Assembly: GCF_001612805.1 (NCBI RefSeq)
Contig: NZ_BDBD01000016.1
Location: 62,001 to 126,000, forward strand
Length of the DNA: 64,000 bases
Direction: 5' to 3'
Source: Nocardia coubleae NBRC 108252
GTDB lineage: Bacteria; Actinomycetota; Actinomycetes; Mycobacteriales; Mycobacteriaceae
Shown: one piece after another, positions 39,756 to 47,350 of the stretch
Numbering within the stretch: position 1 is the stretch's first letter
How the letters are laid out: each line of letters starts with the position of its first letter
Notes under the pieces: generated by a model
The model's input: the letters and a program-made list of their open reading frames with translations, nothing else
Told to the model about the DNA's origin: nothing
Databases searched by the model: none
Position numbers and translations under genes: made by a program

Positions 39756-41159
39756 GTGACCTTGCGCCTTTTTGACACCGACACGCGGACCATGCGGGAA
39801 TTCACCCCGCTGGTCCCCGGCCGTGCCTCGGTGTATCTGTGTGGTGCCACCGTGCAGGGTCAGCCCCATATCGGGCATGTGCGCAGCGGCGTCGCGTTCG
39901 ACGTGCTGCGCCGCTGGCTGCTGGCACACGACTACGACGTGCGGTTCATCCGCAATGTCACCGATATCGACGACAAGATCCTGAACAAAGCCGCCGAGGC
40001 GGGCAGGCCGTGGTGGGAATGGGCGGCCACGCACGAGCGCGCGTTCGATTCCGCCTACGAAACCCTCGGCGTGCTGCCGCCGTCGGCCGAACCGCGCGCC
40101 ACCGGGCACATCACCCAGATGGTCGCCCTGATGGAGCGGCTGATCGAGCGCGGGCACGCCTACGCCGCCGAGGGCGATGTGTATTTCGATGTGGTGAGCT
40201 GGCCGAATTACGGTGAACTCTCCGGCCACAAACTCGACGACGTGCACCAGGGCGAAACTCCCACCCGAGGCAAACGCGACCCCCGCGATTTCACCCTGTG
40301 GAAGGCCGCCAAACCGGGCGAGCCCAGCTGGCCTTCGCCGTGGGGTCCCGGTCGCCCCGGCTGGCACCTGGAATGCTCCGCGATGGCCGAGTTCTATCTC
40401 GGCCCGGAATTCGATATTCATTGCGGCGGAATGGATTTGATCTTCCCGCATCACGAGAACGAGATCGCCCAGTCGAAGGCGGCAGGCGACGGTTTCGCGC
40501 GTTACTGGCTGCACAACGGCTGGGTGACGATGGGCGGGGAGAAAATGTCGAAGTCGCTCGGCAATGTGCTCTCGGTGCCGAATGTGCTCACCCGGGTGCG
40601 GCCGGTGGAATTGCGTTTCTATCTCGGCAGCGCGCATTACCGTTCGATGCTCGAATACTCCGACAAGGCACTCGACGACGCTGTCGCTTCCTATCAGCGC
40701 ATCGAGGCTTTCGTGCGGCGGGTGCACGATCGGGCCGGTGCGGTGCCGGTCGGCAAATGGACCGACGCGTTCGCCGCCGCGCTCGACGACGATCTGGCGA
40801 TTCCCAAGGCGCTCGCCGAGATCCACCACGTGGTGCACGAGGGCAATCGCGCCATGGAATCGGGCGCGCTCGACACGGCAGCCGAACTGGCCGGGCAGGT
40901 GCGGGCGATGCTCGGCATCCTCGGCGTCGACCCGTTCGACGAACACTGGTACACCCCCGCCGACAATTCGGCGGCGCTCGACGCGCTCGACGTGCTGGTC
41001 CGCTCGGAGCTGGATCGCCGGGCGAGCGCGCGGGCCGACAAGAACTGGGCAGAAGCCGATGCCGCACGGGATCGGCTCATCGCGGCGGGTATCGAAGTCA
41101 CCGATACCCCGCAGGGGCCGGAATGGTCGCTGGGCGCAGCTAGCGGAAAGGCGAACTGA
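39756..41159 (+). CDS. cysS: Cysteinyl-tRNA synthetase
   Basis: A 467-residue class I synthetase: HIGH-type PHIGHVRSG (about 40-48), zinc ligands ([27 protein letters not shown]), and KMSKS (EKMSKSLGN). It is CysS, not MshC, by the C-terminal helical domain. The GTG at 39756 is preceded by TAGGAT at a spacing fitting a leaderless start. It overlaps rlmB by one base. Confidence 0.96.
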   Translation: MTLRLFDTDTRTMREFTPLVPGRASVYLCGATVQGQPHIGHVRSGVAFDVLRRWLLAHDYDVRFIRNVTDIDDKILNKAAEAGRPWWEWAATHERAFDSAYETLGVLPPSAEPRATGHITQMVALMERLIERGHAYAAEGDVYFDVVSWPNYGELSGHKLDDVHQGETPTRGKRDPRDFTLWKAAKPGEPSWPSPWGPGRPGWHLECSAMAEFYLGPEFDIHCGGMDLIFPHHENEIAQSKAAGDGFARYWLHNGWVTMGGEKMSKSLGNVLSVPNVLTRVRPVELRFYLGSAHYRSMLEYSDKALDDAVASYQRIEAFVRRVHDRAGAVPVGKWTDAFAAALDDDLAIPKALAEIHHVVHEGNRAMESGALDTAAELAGQVRAMLGILGVDPFDEHWYTPADNSAALDALDVLVRSELDRRASARADKNWAEADAARDRLIAAGIEVTDTPQGPEWSLGAASGKAN

Positions 41160-42142
41160 TGGCAGGCAATTCACAGCGACGCGGAGCGATCAGGAAGGGC
41201 GGCACCAAGAAGGGTGCTGTCGTCGGTTCCGGCGGCAGGCGCCGTCGCGGCCTCGAAGGGCGCGGCGCGACCCCGCCCGCGGTCGAACGCACCAAGCATC
41301 CCGCCGCCAAGCGCGCGGCCGCCGCGGCCAAAGCCAAAGCGGCACAGGGTCGTCCGACCGGCAAGTCCGGTGTGCCGCGCGCCGGTCGCAAGTCCGACGA
41401 CGGTCCCGAGCTGGTACTCGGCCGCAACCCGGTGCTCGAGTGCCTGCGCGCGGATGTGCCCGCGACCGCGCTCTACGTGGCGGTCGGCACCGAGAACGAC
41501 GACCGCCTCACCGAGAGCGTGCAGCGCGCCGCCGACCTCGGCATCTCCATCCTCGAGGTGCCACGCACCGACCTGGACCGGTTGAGCGCCAACGGATTGC
41601 ACCAGGGTGTGGCACTGCAGGTGCCGCCGTACCGGTACGCCCACCCAGACGACCTGATGGACCGGGTGAAGTCGACCGCCGAGCCCGCACTGCTCGTCGC
41701 CCTCGACAACATCACCGACCCGCGCAACCTCGGCGCGGTCATCCGCTCGGTCGCCGCGTTCGGCGGTCAGGGTGTGGTGATCCCACAGCGTCGCAGCGCG
41801 GCCGTCACCGCGGTGGCGTGGCGGACGAGTGCGGGCGCGGCGGCACGCCTGCCCGTCGCCCGCGCGACCAACCTGACCCGCACGCTGAAGGACTGGGCTG
41901 CGCAGGGCATCCAGATCGTCGGCCTCGACGCGGGCGGCGACACGACGCTCGACGATTTCGACGGCAGCGTGCCGACGGTGGTCGTCGTCGGCTCCGAGGG
42001 CAAGGGTCTGTCGCGCCTGGTCCGCGAGACCTGCGACTCGATCCTGAGCATCCCGATGGCGGGGCCGGTCGAGTCGTTGAACGCTTCCGTGGCTGCTGGT
42101 GTGGTGTTGGCTGATATCGCCCGGCAGCGTCGACTGGGCTGA
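41159..42142 (+). CDS. rlmB: RlmB-type 23S rRNA 2'-O-methyltransferase
   Basis: A 327-residue SPOUT methyltransferase expected to methylate G2251 of 23S rRNA. A basic Ala/Lys-rich N-terminal extension of about 75 residues precedes the L30e-like substrate domain ([14 protein letters not shown]) and the knotted domain with [19 protein letters not shown] and SEGKGLSRL. It matches Rv3579c by position. Confidence 0.94.
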   Translation: MAGNSQRRGAIRKGGTKKGAVVGSGGRRRRGLEGRGATPPAVERTKHPAAKRAAAAAKAKAAQGRPTGKSGVPRAGRKSDDGPELVLGRNPVLECLRADVPATALYVAVGTENDDRLTESVQRAADLGISILEVPRTDLDRLSANGLHQGVALQVPPYRYAHPDDLMDRVKSTAEPALLVALDNITDPRNLGAVIRSVAAFGGQGVVIPQRRSAAVTAVAWRTSAGAAARLPVARATNLTRTLKDWAAQGIQIVGLDAGGDTTLDDFDGSVPTVVVVGSEGKGLSRLVRETCDSILSIPMAGPVESLNASVAAGVVLADIARQRRLG

Positions 42143-42225
42143 GTTCGGCGTCTGCACGCCACGTCGGCGGCCTAGTTGTGGTTTGCTGACGCTGAATCGT
42201 GGTCGCACGCCGTAGAATTCACGGG

Positions 42226-42504
42226 GTGGCGATCCCTAATCAACCGATCGGCCCGACGGTCGAGCACCCGCAGGCGAACATGATTCTCGTGCTCGGGCTG
42301 CTCAGCCCGTTCTGCTGCGGGATCTTCGGGCCGGTCGCGTGGACGCTCGGGAAGCGGGCACTCAACGAGATCGACGCTTCCTACGGTGGGCTCAGTGGGC
42401 GTCATCAGGTGCTGATCGGGTACATCGGCGGGATCATCGGCACGATTCTGATGATCTGTTTCGCGCTGCTGTACCTGGCCGGGTCCTGCAACGGGAACTT
42501 CTGA
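42226..42504 (+). CDS. DUF4190 small membrane protein
   Basis: A 92-residue protein with two membrane helices (about 20-42 and 65-85) of the DUF4190 family. The perfect-spacing TAGAAT (42213-42218) before the GTG at 42226 argues for a leaderless promoter exactly here and against a longer start. The function is unknown. Confidence 0.8.
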   Translation: MAIPNQPIGPTVEHPQANMILVLGLLSPFCCGIFGPVAWTLGKRALNEIDASYGGLSGRHQVLIGYIGGIIGTILMICFALLYLAGSCNGNF

Positions 42505-42505
42505 G

Positions 42506-43309
42506 CTAGTCGAGGCTCGGGCGTTCGCCGGGGGCGTCCCAGGCGGGCCACTCGTCGTTGACGCTGCCCGACCAGTTCGGCTGACGGCGTTCCTTGAAGG
42601 CCGCCATCGCCTCGCCGCCGTCGACGCTCTTGGCCACGTGCGCGTTGAGCTCGGATTCGAGCTGTCCGACCACGGCGGGGGTCATGCCGAGGCTTTCCCA
42701 GATGAGCCGCTTGGTGAGGGCCACGGGCAGCGGCGCGGAGCCACCGGCGATGTCCTCGGCGACGGCAAGCGCGGTCGGCAGCACCTCGGCGGCGGGCAGG
42801 CTGGCATTGGCCAACCCCATCGACTTGGCTTCGTCGCCGTCGAAGGTGCGGCCGGTGAGCATGATGTCGGCAGCGTTGGCGAGCCCGGCCAGGCGGGGCA
42901 CGGTCCAGTGCGCGTAGCCGTCGGCGAGCACACCGCGCCGGACCTGGCTCAGCCCGTACACGGCGTCGTCGGCGAAATAGCGCAGATCGCACTGCAAGGC
43001 GAGCGCGAGCCCGATGCCGACGGCGTGCCCGTTCACGGCGGCGATCACCGGTTTGCGCACCTGCCACGGTGACGGGTCGAGCGTCGCGCTCGCCCCGCCT
43101 GCACCGGCCGACAGGTCGGCACCGGCGCAGAAGGCGGGTGGGGTGCCGGTGATGACGACGGCGCGGATGGCGTCGTCGGTGTCGCAGCGGCGAAGGGCCG
43201 CCCCGAGTTCGGCCGTCATGGTCGCCGTGACGGCGTTGCGCTGGGCAGGACGGTTGAGCGTGAGTACCGCGACGCCCGCGCGGACATCGACCAGCAGTTC
43301 CGAACTCAT
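42506..43309 (-). CDS. Crotonase-family protein
   Basis: A 267-residue enoyl-CoA hydratase/isomerase fold. The CoA-binding oxyanion segments FCAGADLS and NGHAVGIGLALAL are present. The two usual catalytic Glu positions are not Glu: the first is Val (LSQVRRGV), the second Asp (AADIMLTG). It may therefore catalyse another crotonase reaction. It lies 14 bases after the acyl-CoA dehydrogenase gene. Confidence 0.85.
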   Translation of the reverse strand: MSSELLVDVRAGVAVLTLNRPAQRNAVTATMTAELGAALRRCDTDDAIRAVVITGTPPAFCAGADLSAGAGGASATLDPSPWQVRKPVIAAVNGHAVGIGLALALQCDLRYFADDAVYGLSQVRRGVLADGYAHWTVPRLAGLANAADIMLTGRTFDGDEAKSMGLANASLPAAEVLPTALAVAEDIAGGSAPLPVALTKRLIWESLGMTPAVVGQLESELNAHVAKSVDGGEAMAAFKERRQPNWSGSVNDEWPAWDAPGERPSLD

Positions 43310-43323
43310 GGGATCGAATGGTA

Positions 43324-44496
43324 CTAGCGGCCGACCAGATGTCTGCCGATCGCGTATTTGTGGACCTCGGTCGGCCCGTCGTAGAGCCGGAAGGCGCGCA
43401 TGTCGCGGAACAGCATTTCCACCACGGTCTCGTCGCTGATCCCGATCCCGCCGAGCACCTGCACACACCGGTCGGTGACCTTGAACAGTTCCTCGGAGAC
43501 ATACGACTTGGCCATCGACGATTCGTGCCTGGCCTGCTGCCCCTGGTCCATCAGCCAGCAGGTGTGCCAGATGGTCAGCCTGCACTGGTGCAGCGCGATC
43601 TCGTTGTCCGCCAACATGAACGACACCCCCTCGTGCTGCCCGATGGGTTTGCCGAAGGCCGTGCGGGTGCGCGCGTGGTCGAGGGCGATGCTCTGCGCGC
43701 GTTCGGCGGCGCCGAGCCAGCGCATGCAGTGCGTGAGCCGGGCGGGGGCCAGGCGCAACTGGGCGTAGCGCAGGGCTTGGCCGGTGCGGCCGAGCACCGC
43801 GCTCGGCGGCAGCGTCAGATTCTCGAACCGGACCACCGCGTGCCCGCCCACGTAGTTGCGGTCCATCGTGTTCATGATCCGCTCGATGACGATGCCCGGC
43901 GTGTCGGCCTCGGTGAGGAACAGCGTCGGCCCGGCGGGCAGGTGCGGGTTCTCGGCCAGGTCGGCCATGATGATCCAGGTCGCGGCGCCGTCGGCACCTG
44001 TGATGAGCCATTTCTGCCCGTCGATCACGAAGTTCTCGCCGTCGAACACCGCCCGCGTGCTGAGTTGCCCGGGGTCCGAACCCGCCCCACCCGGTTCGGT
44101 CATGGCGAACACCGACCGCCGTTCCCCGCGGATCATCGGCATCAGATGCTGGTCGATCTGTTCGGGGTCGGCGATCTTGCCGAGCAGGTACATGTTGCCC
44201 TCGTCGGGCGCCGCGCAGTTCATCGCGACCGGCCCGAGCGTCGACCACCCGGCCGCCTCGTACACCAGCGCCTGCTCCACATGGCCGAGCCCGAGCCCGC
44301 CGTACTCGACGGGCGCCTGCACGGTGAGCAGCTTCTCGGCCCGTGCCAGCTCGACCAGTTCGGCCCGCAACTCGTCGGTGGGTCCGTGCGCGGTGAGCCG
44401 CGGATCGCGTTCGTACGGCACGATCCGGTCGACGACGAACGCGCGCACCCGATCGCGCAGGGCGGCCAGATCCTCCGGCACCGAGAAATCGATCAT
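43324..44496 (-). CDS. Acyl-CoA dehydrogenase
   Basis: A 390-residue flavoprotein. It has the N-terminal helical domain, the FAD-binding MTEPGGAGSDPG region near 131-142, and the C-terminal domain with RTRTAFGKPIGQHEG and QVLGGIGISDE. It probably acts on a branched or medium acyl-CoA. It forms an operon with the crotonase-family gene downstream. Confidence 0.9.
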   Translation of the reverse strand: MIDFSVPEDLAALRDRVRAFVVDRIVPYERDPRLTAHGPTDELRAELVELARAEKLLTVQAPVEYGGLGLGHVEQALVYEAAGWSTLGPVAMNCAAPDEGNMYLLGKIADPEQIDQHLMPMIRGERRSVFAMTEPGGAGSDPGQLSTRAVFDGENFVIDGQKWLITGADGAATWIIMADLAENPHLPAGPTLFLTEADTPGIVIERIMNTMDRNYVGGHAVVRFENLTLPPSAVLGRTGQALRYAQLRLAPARLTHCMRWLGAAERAQSIALDHARTRTAFGKPIGQHEGVSFMLADNEIALHQCRLTIWHTCWLMDQGQQARHESSMAKSYVSEELFKVTDRCVQVLGGIGISDETVVEMLFRDMRAFRLYDGPTEVHKYAIGRHLVGR

Positions 44497-44536
44497 GGAT
44501 GAATCATCGCGCTGCCGTGCGCGGCCCGTGGCGATT

Positions 44537-45403
44537 TCAGCGCACGGGCGCGAGCTTGCGCTGCCGGTGTCCGACGACCCGGCACACCAGGTAGATGGTG
44601 AACGAGATACCGGTGACGAAGGTCGACACCGGCACGCCGGGCGCCAGCGACAGCAGCAGCCCGCCGACGGCGGCGACCTCGGCGAAGATCACCGAGAGGA
44701 CGGTGGCGCGCAGGGGGCTCGACGTCACCTGCGCGGCAGCGGCGGCCGGGGTGATGAGCAGGGCGAGCACCAGCAGCGCGCCGACGATCTGCACGCCGAA
44801 CGCGGCGGTGATGCCCAGCAGCACCGCGAACACCACCGACAGCGCCCGCACCGGCACCCCGCGCGCCACGGCGACCTCGGGATCGGCGCTGGCGAACAGC
44901 AGCGGCCGATACACCACGGCGAGCACGGCCAGCACGGCGGCGGTGCAGGTGAGCAGCAGGGCGAGCCCGTCGTAGCCGACGCTGGCGACCTGCCCGGTGA
45001 GCAGCGAGAACTTCGATCCGGCGCGGTCGGGGGACAGCCACAGGAACAGCACCGACAGGCCGAGCCCGAACGAGAGCACCACCGCGATCACCGAATCACG
45101 TTCGCGCGCACGCGAACCCAACCAGCCGAACAACACGGCTGCGACCACCGAACCGGCGATCGCGCCGAACCCGACACCCACACCGACGAGCAGCGCCGCC
45201 GCCGCACCGGTGAGCGACAGTTCACTCGTCCCGTGCACCGCGAACGACATCTGCCTGGCCACGATGAGCGGCCCGATCAGCCCGGCGAGCAGGCCGAGCA
45301 GGGCGGCGGCGAGCAGCGCCTGCTGCACGAAGTCGTAGCCGAGCAGGTTCGCGGTGGTGCCGATGTCGAACATCGACTGGAGAACTTTGGTGAGCTTGTC
45401 CAT
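44537..45403 (-). CDS. znuB: ZnuB-type metal ABC permease
   Basis: A 288-residue, eight- or nine-helix permease of the zinc/manganese ABC-3 group, with GLLAGLIGPLIVARQMSF near the N-terminus. It overlaps the ATPase gene by one base. A zinc role is inferred from the Zur-like site before znuA. Confidence 0.88.
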   Translation of the reverse strand: MDKLTKVLQSMFDIGTTANLLGYDFVQQALLAAALLGLLAGLIGPLIVARQMSFAVHGTSELSLTGAAAALLVGVGVGFGAIAGSVVAAVLFGWLGSRARERDSVIAVVLSFGLGLSVLFLWLSPDRAGSKFSLLTGQVASVGYDGLALLLTCTAAVLAVLAVVYRPLLFASADPEVAVARGVPVRALSVVFAVLLGITAAFGVQIVGALLVLALLITPAAAAAQVTSSPLRATVLSVIFAEVAAVGGLLLSLAPGVPVSTFVTGISFTIYLVCRVVGHRQRKLAPVR

Positions 45404-46260
45404 CAGGCCAGGGCGTCCATATCGTCACCGGTGCCGACGACCACGAGCCGCCCGCGCACCCGCAGTACCTCCACCTCGGTCCCGTAGAGCTCCGAGAGGG
45501 TCTGCGAGGTCATCACCTCGTCGGGTGTGCCGATCCGGAACTCGCCGTCGACCAGGTACAGCACCCGGTCGACCAGCGGCAGGATCGGATTGAGTTCGTG
45601 GGTCACGAACAGCACGGCGGTGTCGTGTTCGCGGCGGCGCTTGTCGATCAGTTCGGCCACGAGGCGCTGGTTGGCCAGGTCGAGGCTGAGCAGGGGTTCG
45701 TCGCACAGCAGTACCGAGGGATCACCGACGAGCGCCTGGGCAACCCGCAATCGCTGCTGCTCGCCACCCGACAGCGACTCGAGCGGGGCATGCGCGAACT
45801 TCTGCGCGCCGACCGCGGCGATGGCGGCCTCGACCTGCTCGGCCCGCTCCCGGCGCTTGCGCCACCCGAGCCCCCAGCGGTGTCCGTCCACGCCGAGCCC
45901 GACCAGATCCACGCCGCGCAACAGCACCCCGGCGTCGATCGTCTTCTGCTGCGGGATGTACCCGATACCCGGATTGCCCACCCCGGCTCGCCGCCCGGCG
46001 ATCTCCGCGCTGCCCGCGGTGAGCCCGAGCGTGCCGAGCAGCACTCGTAACAGCGAGGTCTTACCGGACCCGTTCGGGCCGAGCACCGCGATGAACTCAC
46101 CGGGCGAGACCTCGAGATCGAGGTCGCTCCACAGAGTGCGTTCGCCGAACGACATCGTGGCCGAGCGCAACCGGATCGCCGGATCCGCCTGCGCGTCTGC
46201 CACGCCTGCGGCAGACGCGCCGGTCGTGCCGGGCGCCGACAGGGCGGTTGCGTCGGTCAT
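45403..46260 (-). CDS. znuC: ZnuC-type metal ABC ATPase
   Basis: A 285-residue ATPase with Walker A GPNGSGKT (about 60-67), signature LSGGEQQRL and Walker B VLLCDEPLLSLD. The 25-residue Ala/Thr-rich N-terminal leader is unusual and may be untranslated if a later start is used. Confidence 0.92.
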   Translation of the reverse strand: MTDATALSAPGTTGASAAGVADAQADPAIRLRSATMSFGERTLWSDLDLEVSPGEFIAVLGPNGSGKTSLLRVLLGTLGLTAGSAEIAGRRAGVGNPGIGYIPQQKTIDAGVLLRGVDLVGLGVDGHRWGLGWRKRRERAEQVEAAIAAVGAQKFAHAPLESLSGGEQQRLRVAQALVGDPSVLLCDEPLLSLDLANQRLVAELIDKRRREHDTAVLFVTHELNPILPLVDRVLYLVDGEFRIGTPDEVMTSQTLSELYGTEVEVLRVRGRLVVVGTGDDMDALA

Positions 46261-46284
46261 GAGGTCCTCGATCGGGTTCGAGCG

Positions 46285-47169
46285 TCAGCGCAGAGCCGCG
46301 GCCAGCGCCTTGGCATTGGCCGTCTGCCACTGCACGTAGTCGACGCCCTCGGGCAGTGTCTCGGTCACCTCGACCACCGTCACACCGGCTGCCTGTGCGG
46401 CCGCGCGCAGGTCCTGGGTGACCTTGTCCTGGGTCTGGGTGTTGTAGATCAGGGCCTTGACCTGCTTGCCGGTGATGAGGTCGCGGGTGGCGGCGACGGC
46501 GGCCGGGGACGGGTCGGTCTCCTGCTCGATCGCTTCCTGGAATTCGTGCGGAGTCTTGTCCTGGGCCTTGGCGGCCAGCAGCAGGTAGTGCGCCAGCGGC
46601 TCGGACTGGGCGACGGCCGCGTTCGGCGTCTGCGCCGCGATGGCGCCGGTGATGGTGCTGATGCCCATCAGCTGGTTCTTGAAGGCGACGGCACGCTCGG
46701 TGTAGGCGTCCTTGTGCGGCGCGTCGATCTCGCCGAGTTCGGCGGCGATGCGGTCGGCGACGGCGGCGACGGTGGTGACGTCGTACCAGACGTGTTCGTT
46801 CTCGTCGCTCTTGTCGGTGCGCTCCTCGAACGCCTCGACGGTCCGCTTGTCCTTGCCGGAGATGGCTTGCTCGATGAACTCGTCGTAGTGGCCGCCGTTG
46901 AACACCACGAGCTCGGCATCGCTGATCTTCGCGGTATCGGTCGCGGAGGTCTCGAACGAATGCGGGTCGGCGGCCGGATCGGTGATGATGGCGCTGACCT
47001 GGGCGTCCGGTCCGGCGACCGCGCTAGCGACCGAGCCCCACACATCGGTGGACGCCACGATCGATGGAGTGCCGGATTCCTCGGAGCCACCGCCGCAGGC
47101 CGTCAGGACGGCGGCGACCGCCACTGCCGCCGTGAGACCGGCACACGCACGGGCGATTCGACTGTTCAC
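46285..47169 (-). CDS. znuA: ZnuA-type metal-binding lipoprotein
   Basis: A 294-residue cluster A-I solute-binding lipoprotein with lipobox VLTAC (Cys25). Metal ligands are probably the His in DPHSFETSA, the His in NEHVWYDV, and a C-terminal acidic residue; there is no long His-rich loop. AGGAG is 6 bases before the GTG. It is the first gene of the znuACB order. Confidence 0.9.
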   Translation of the reverse strand: MNSRIARACAGLTAAVAVAAVLTACGGGSEESGTPSIVASTDVWGSVASAVAGPDAQVSAIITDPAADPHSFETSATDTAKISDAELVVFNGGHYDEFIEQAISGKDKRTVEAFEERTDKSDENEHVWYDVTTVAAVADRIAAELGEIDAPHKDAYTERAVAFKNQLMGISTITGAIAAQTPNAAVAQSEPLAHYLLLAAKAQDKTPHEFQEAIEQETDPSPAAVAATRDLITGKQVKALIYNTQTQDKVTQDLRAAAQAAGVTVVEVTETLPEGVDYVQWQTANAKALAAALR

Positions 47170-47225
47170 GCGGGACTCCTGGGGCAAACCACGACCCGAC
47201 CACACATGGTTGTGCGTCAGATCAT

Positions 47226-47246
47226 AATGGAAATCGTTACCGTTTT
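47226..47246. promoter_or_regulatory. Zur-like operator upstream of znuA
   Basis: An imperfect AT-rich dyad, AATGGAAAT-CGTT-ACCGTTTT, in the znuA promoter region resembles the mycobacterial Zur (FurB) box, a palindrome rich in TGAAAA/TTTTCA. About six of nine arm positions pair. Confidence 0.5.
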
Positions 47247-47294
47247 AGATTAGCAGGGATGATGCTGGCTCGTGAACCCGGCCGCCTACCGACA

Positions 47295-47331
47295 ACGGCC
47301 GACGTTCCCCCATAGGGAGAACGCCGGCCGT
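47295..47331. terminator. Hairpin terminator after otsB-GH15
   Basis: Arms of about 15 bp (ACGGCCG.CGTTC...GAACG.CGGCCGT) with a short loop form a strong hairpin between the 3' end of the fusion gene (47351) and the znuA upstream region. Confidence 0.7.
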
Positions 47332-47350
47332 CTGCCGGAACTTCCCGCGC

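Noticed and set aside
39741-41174. A 477-codon minus-strand frame opposite cysS.
   Set aside because: Shadow of cysS; no domain pattern, His/Arg-rich, and it covers the entire synthetase gene.
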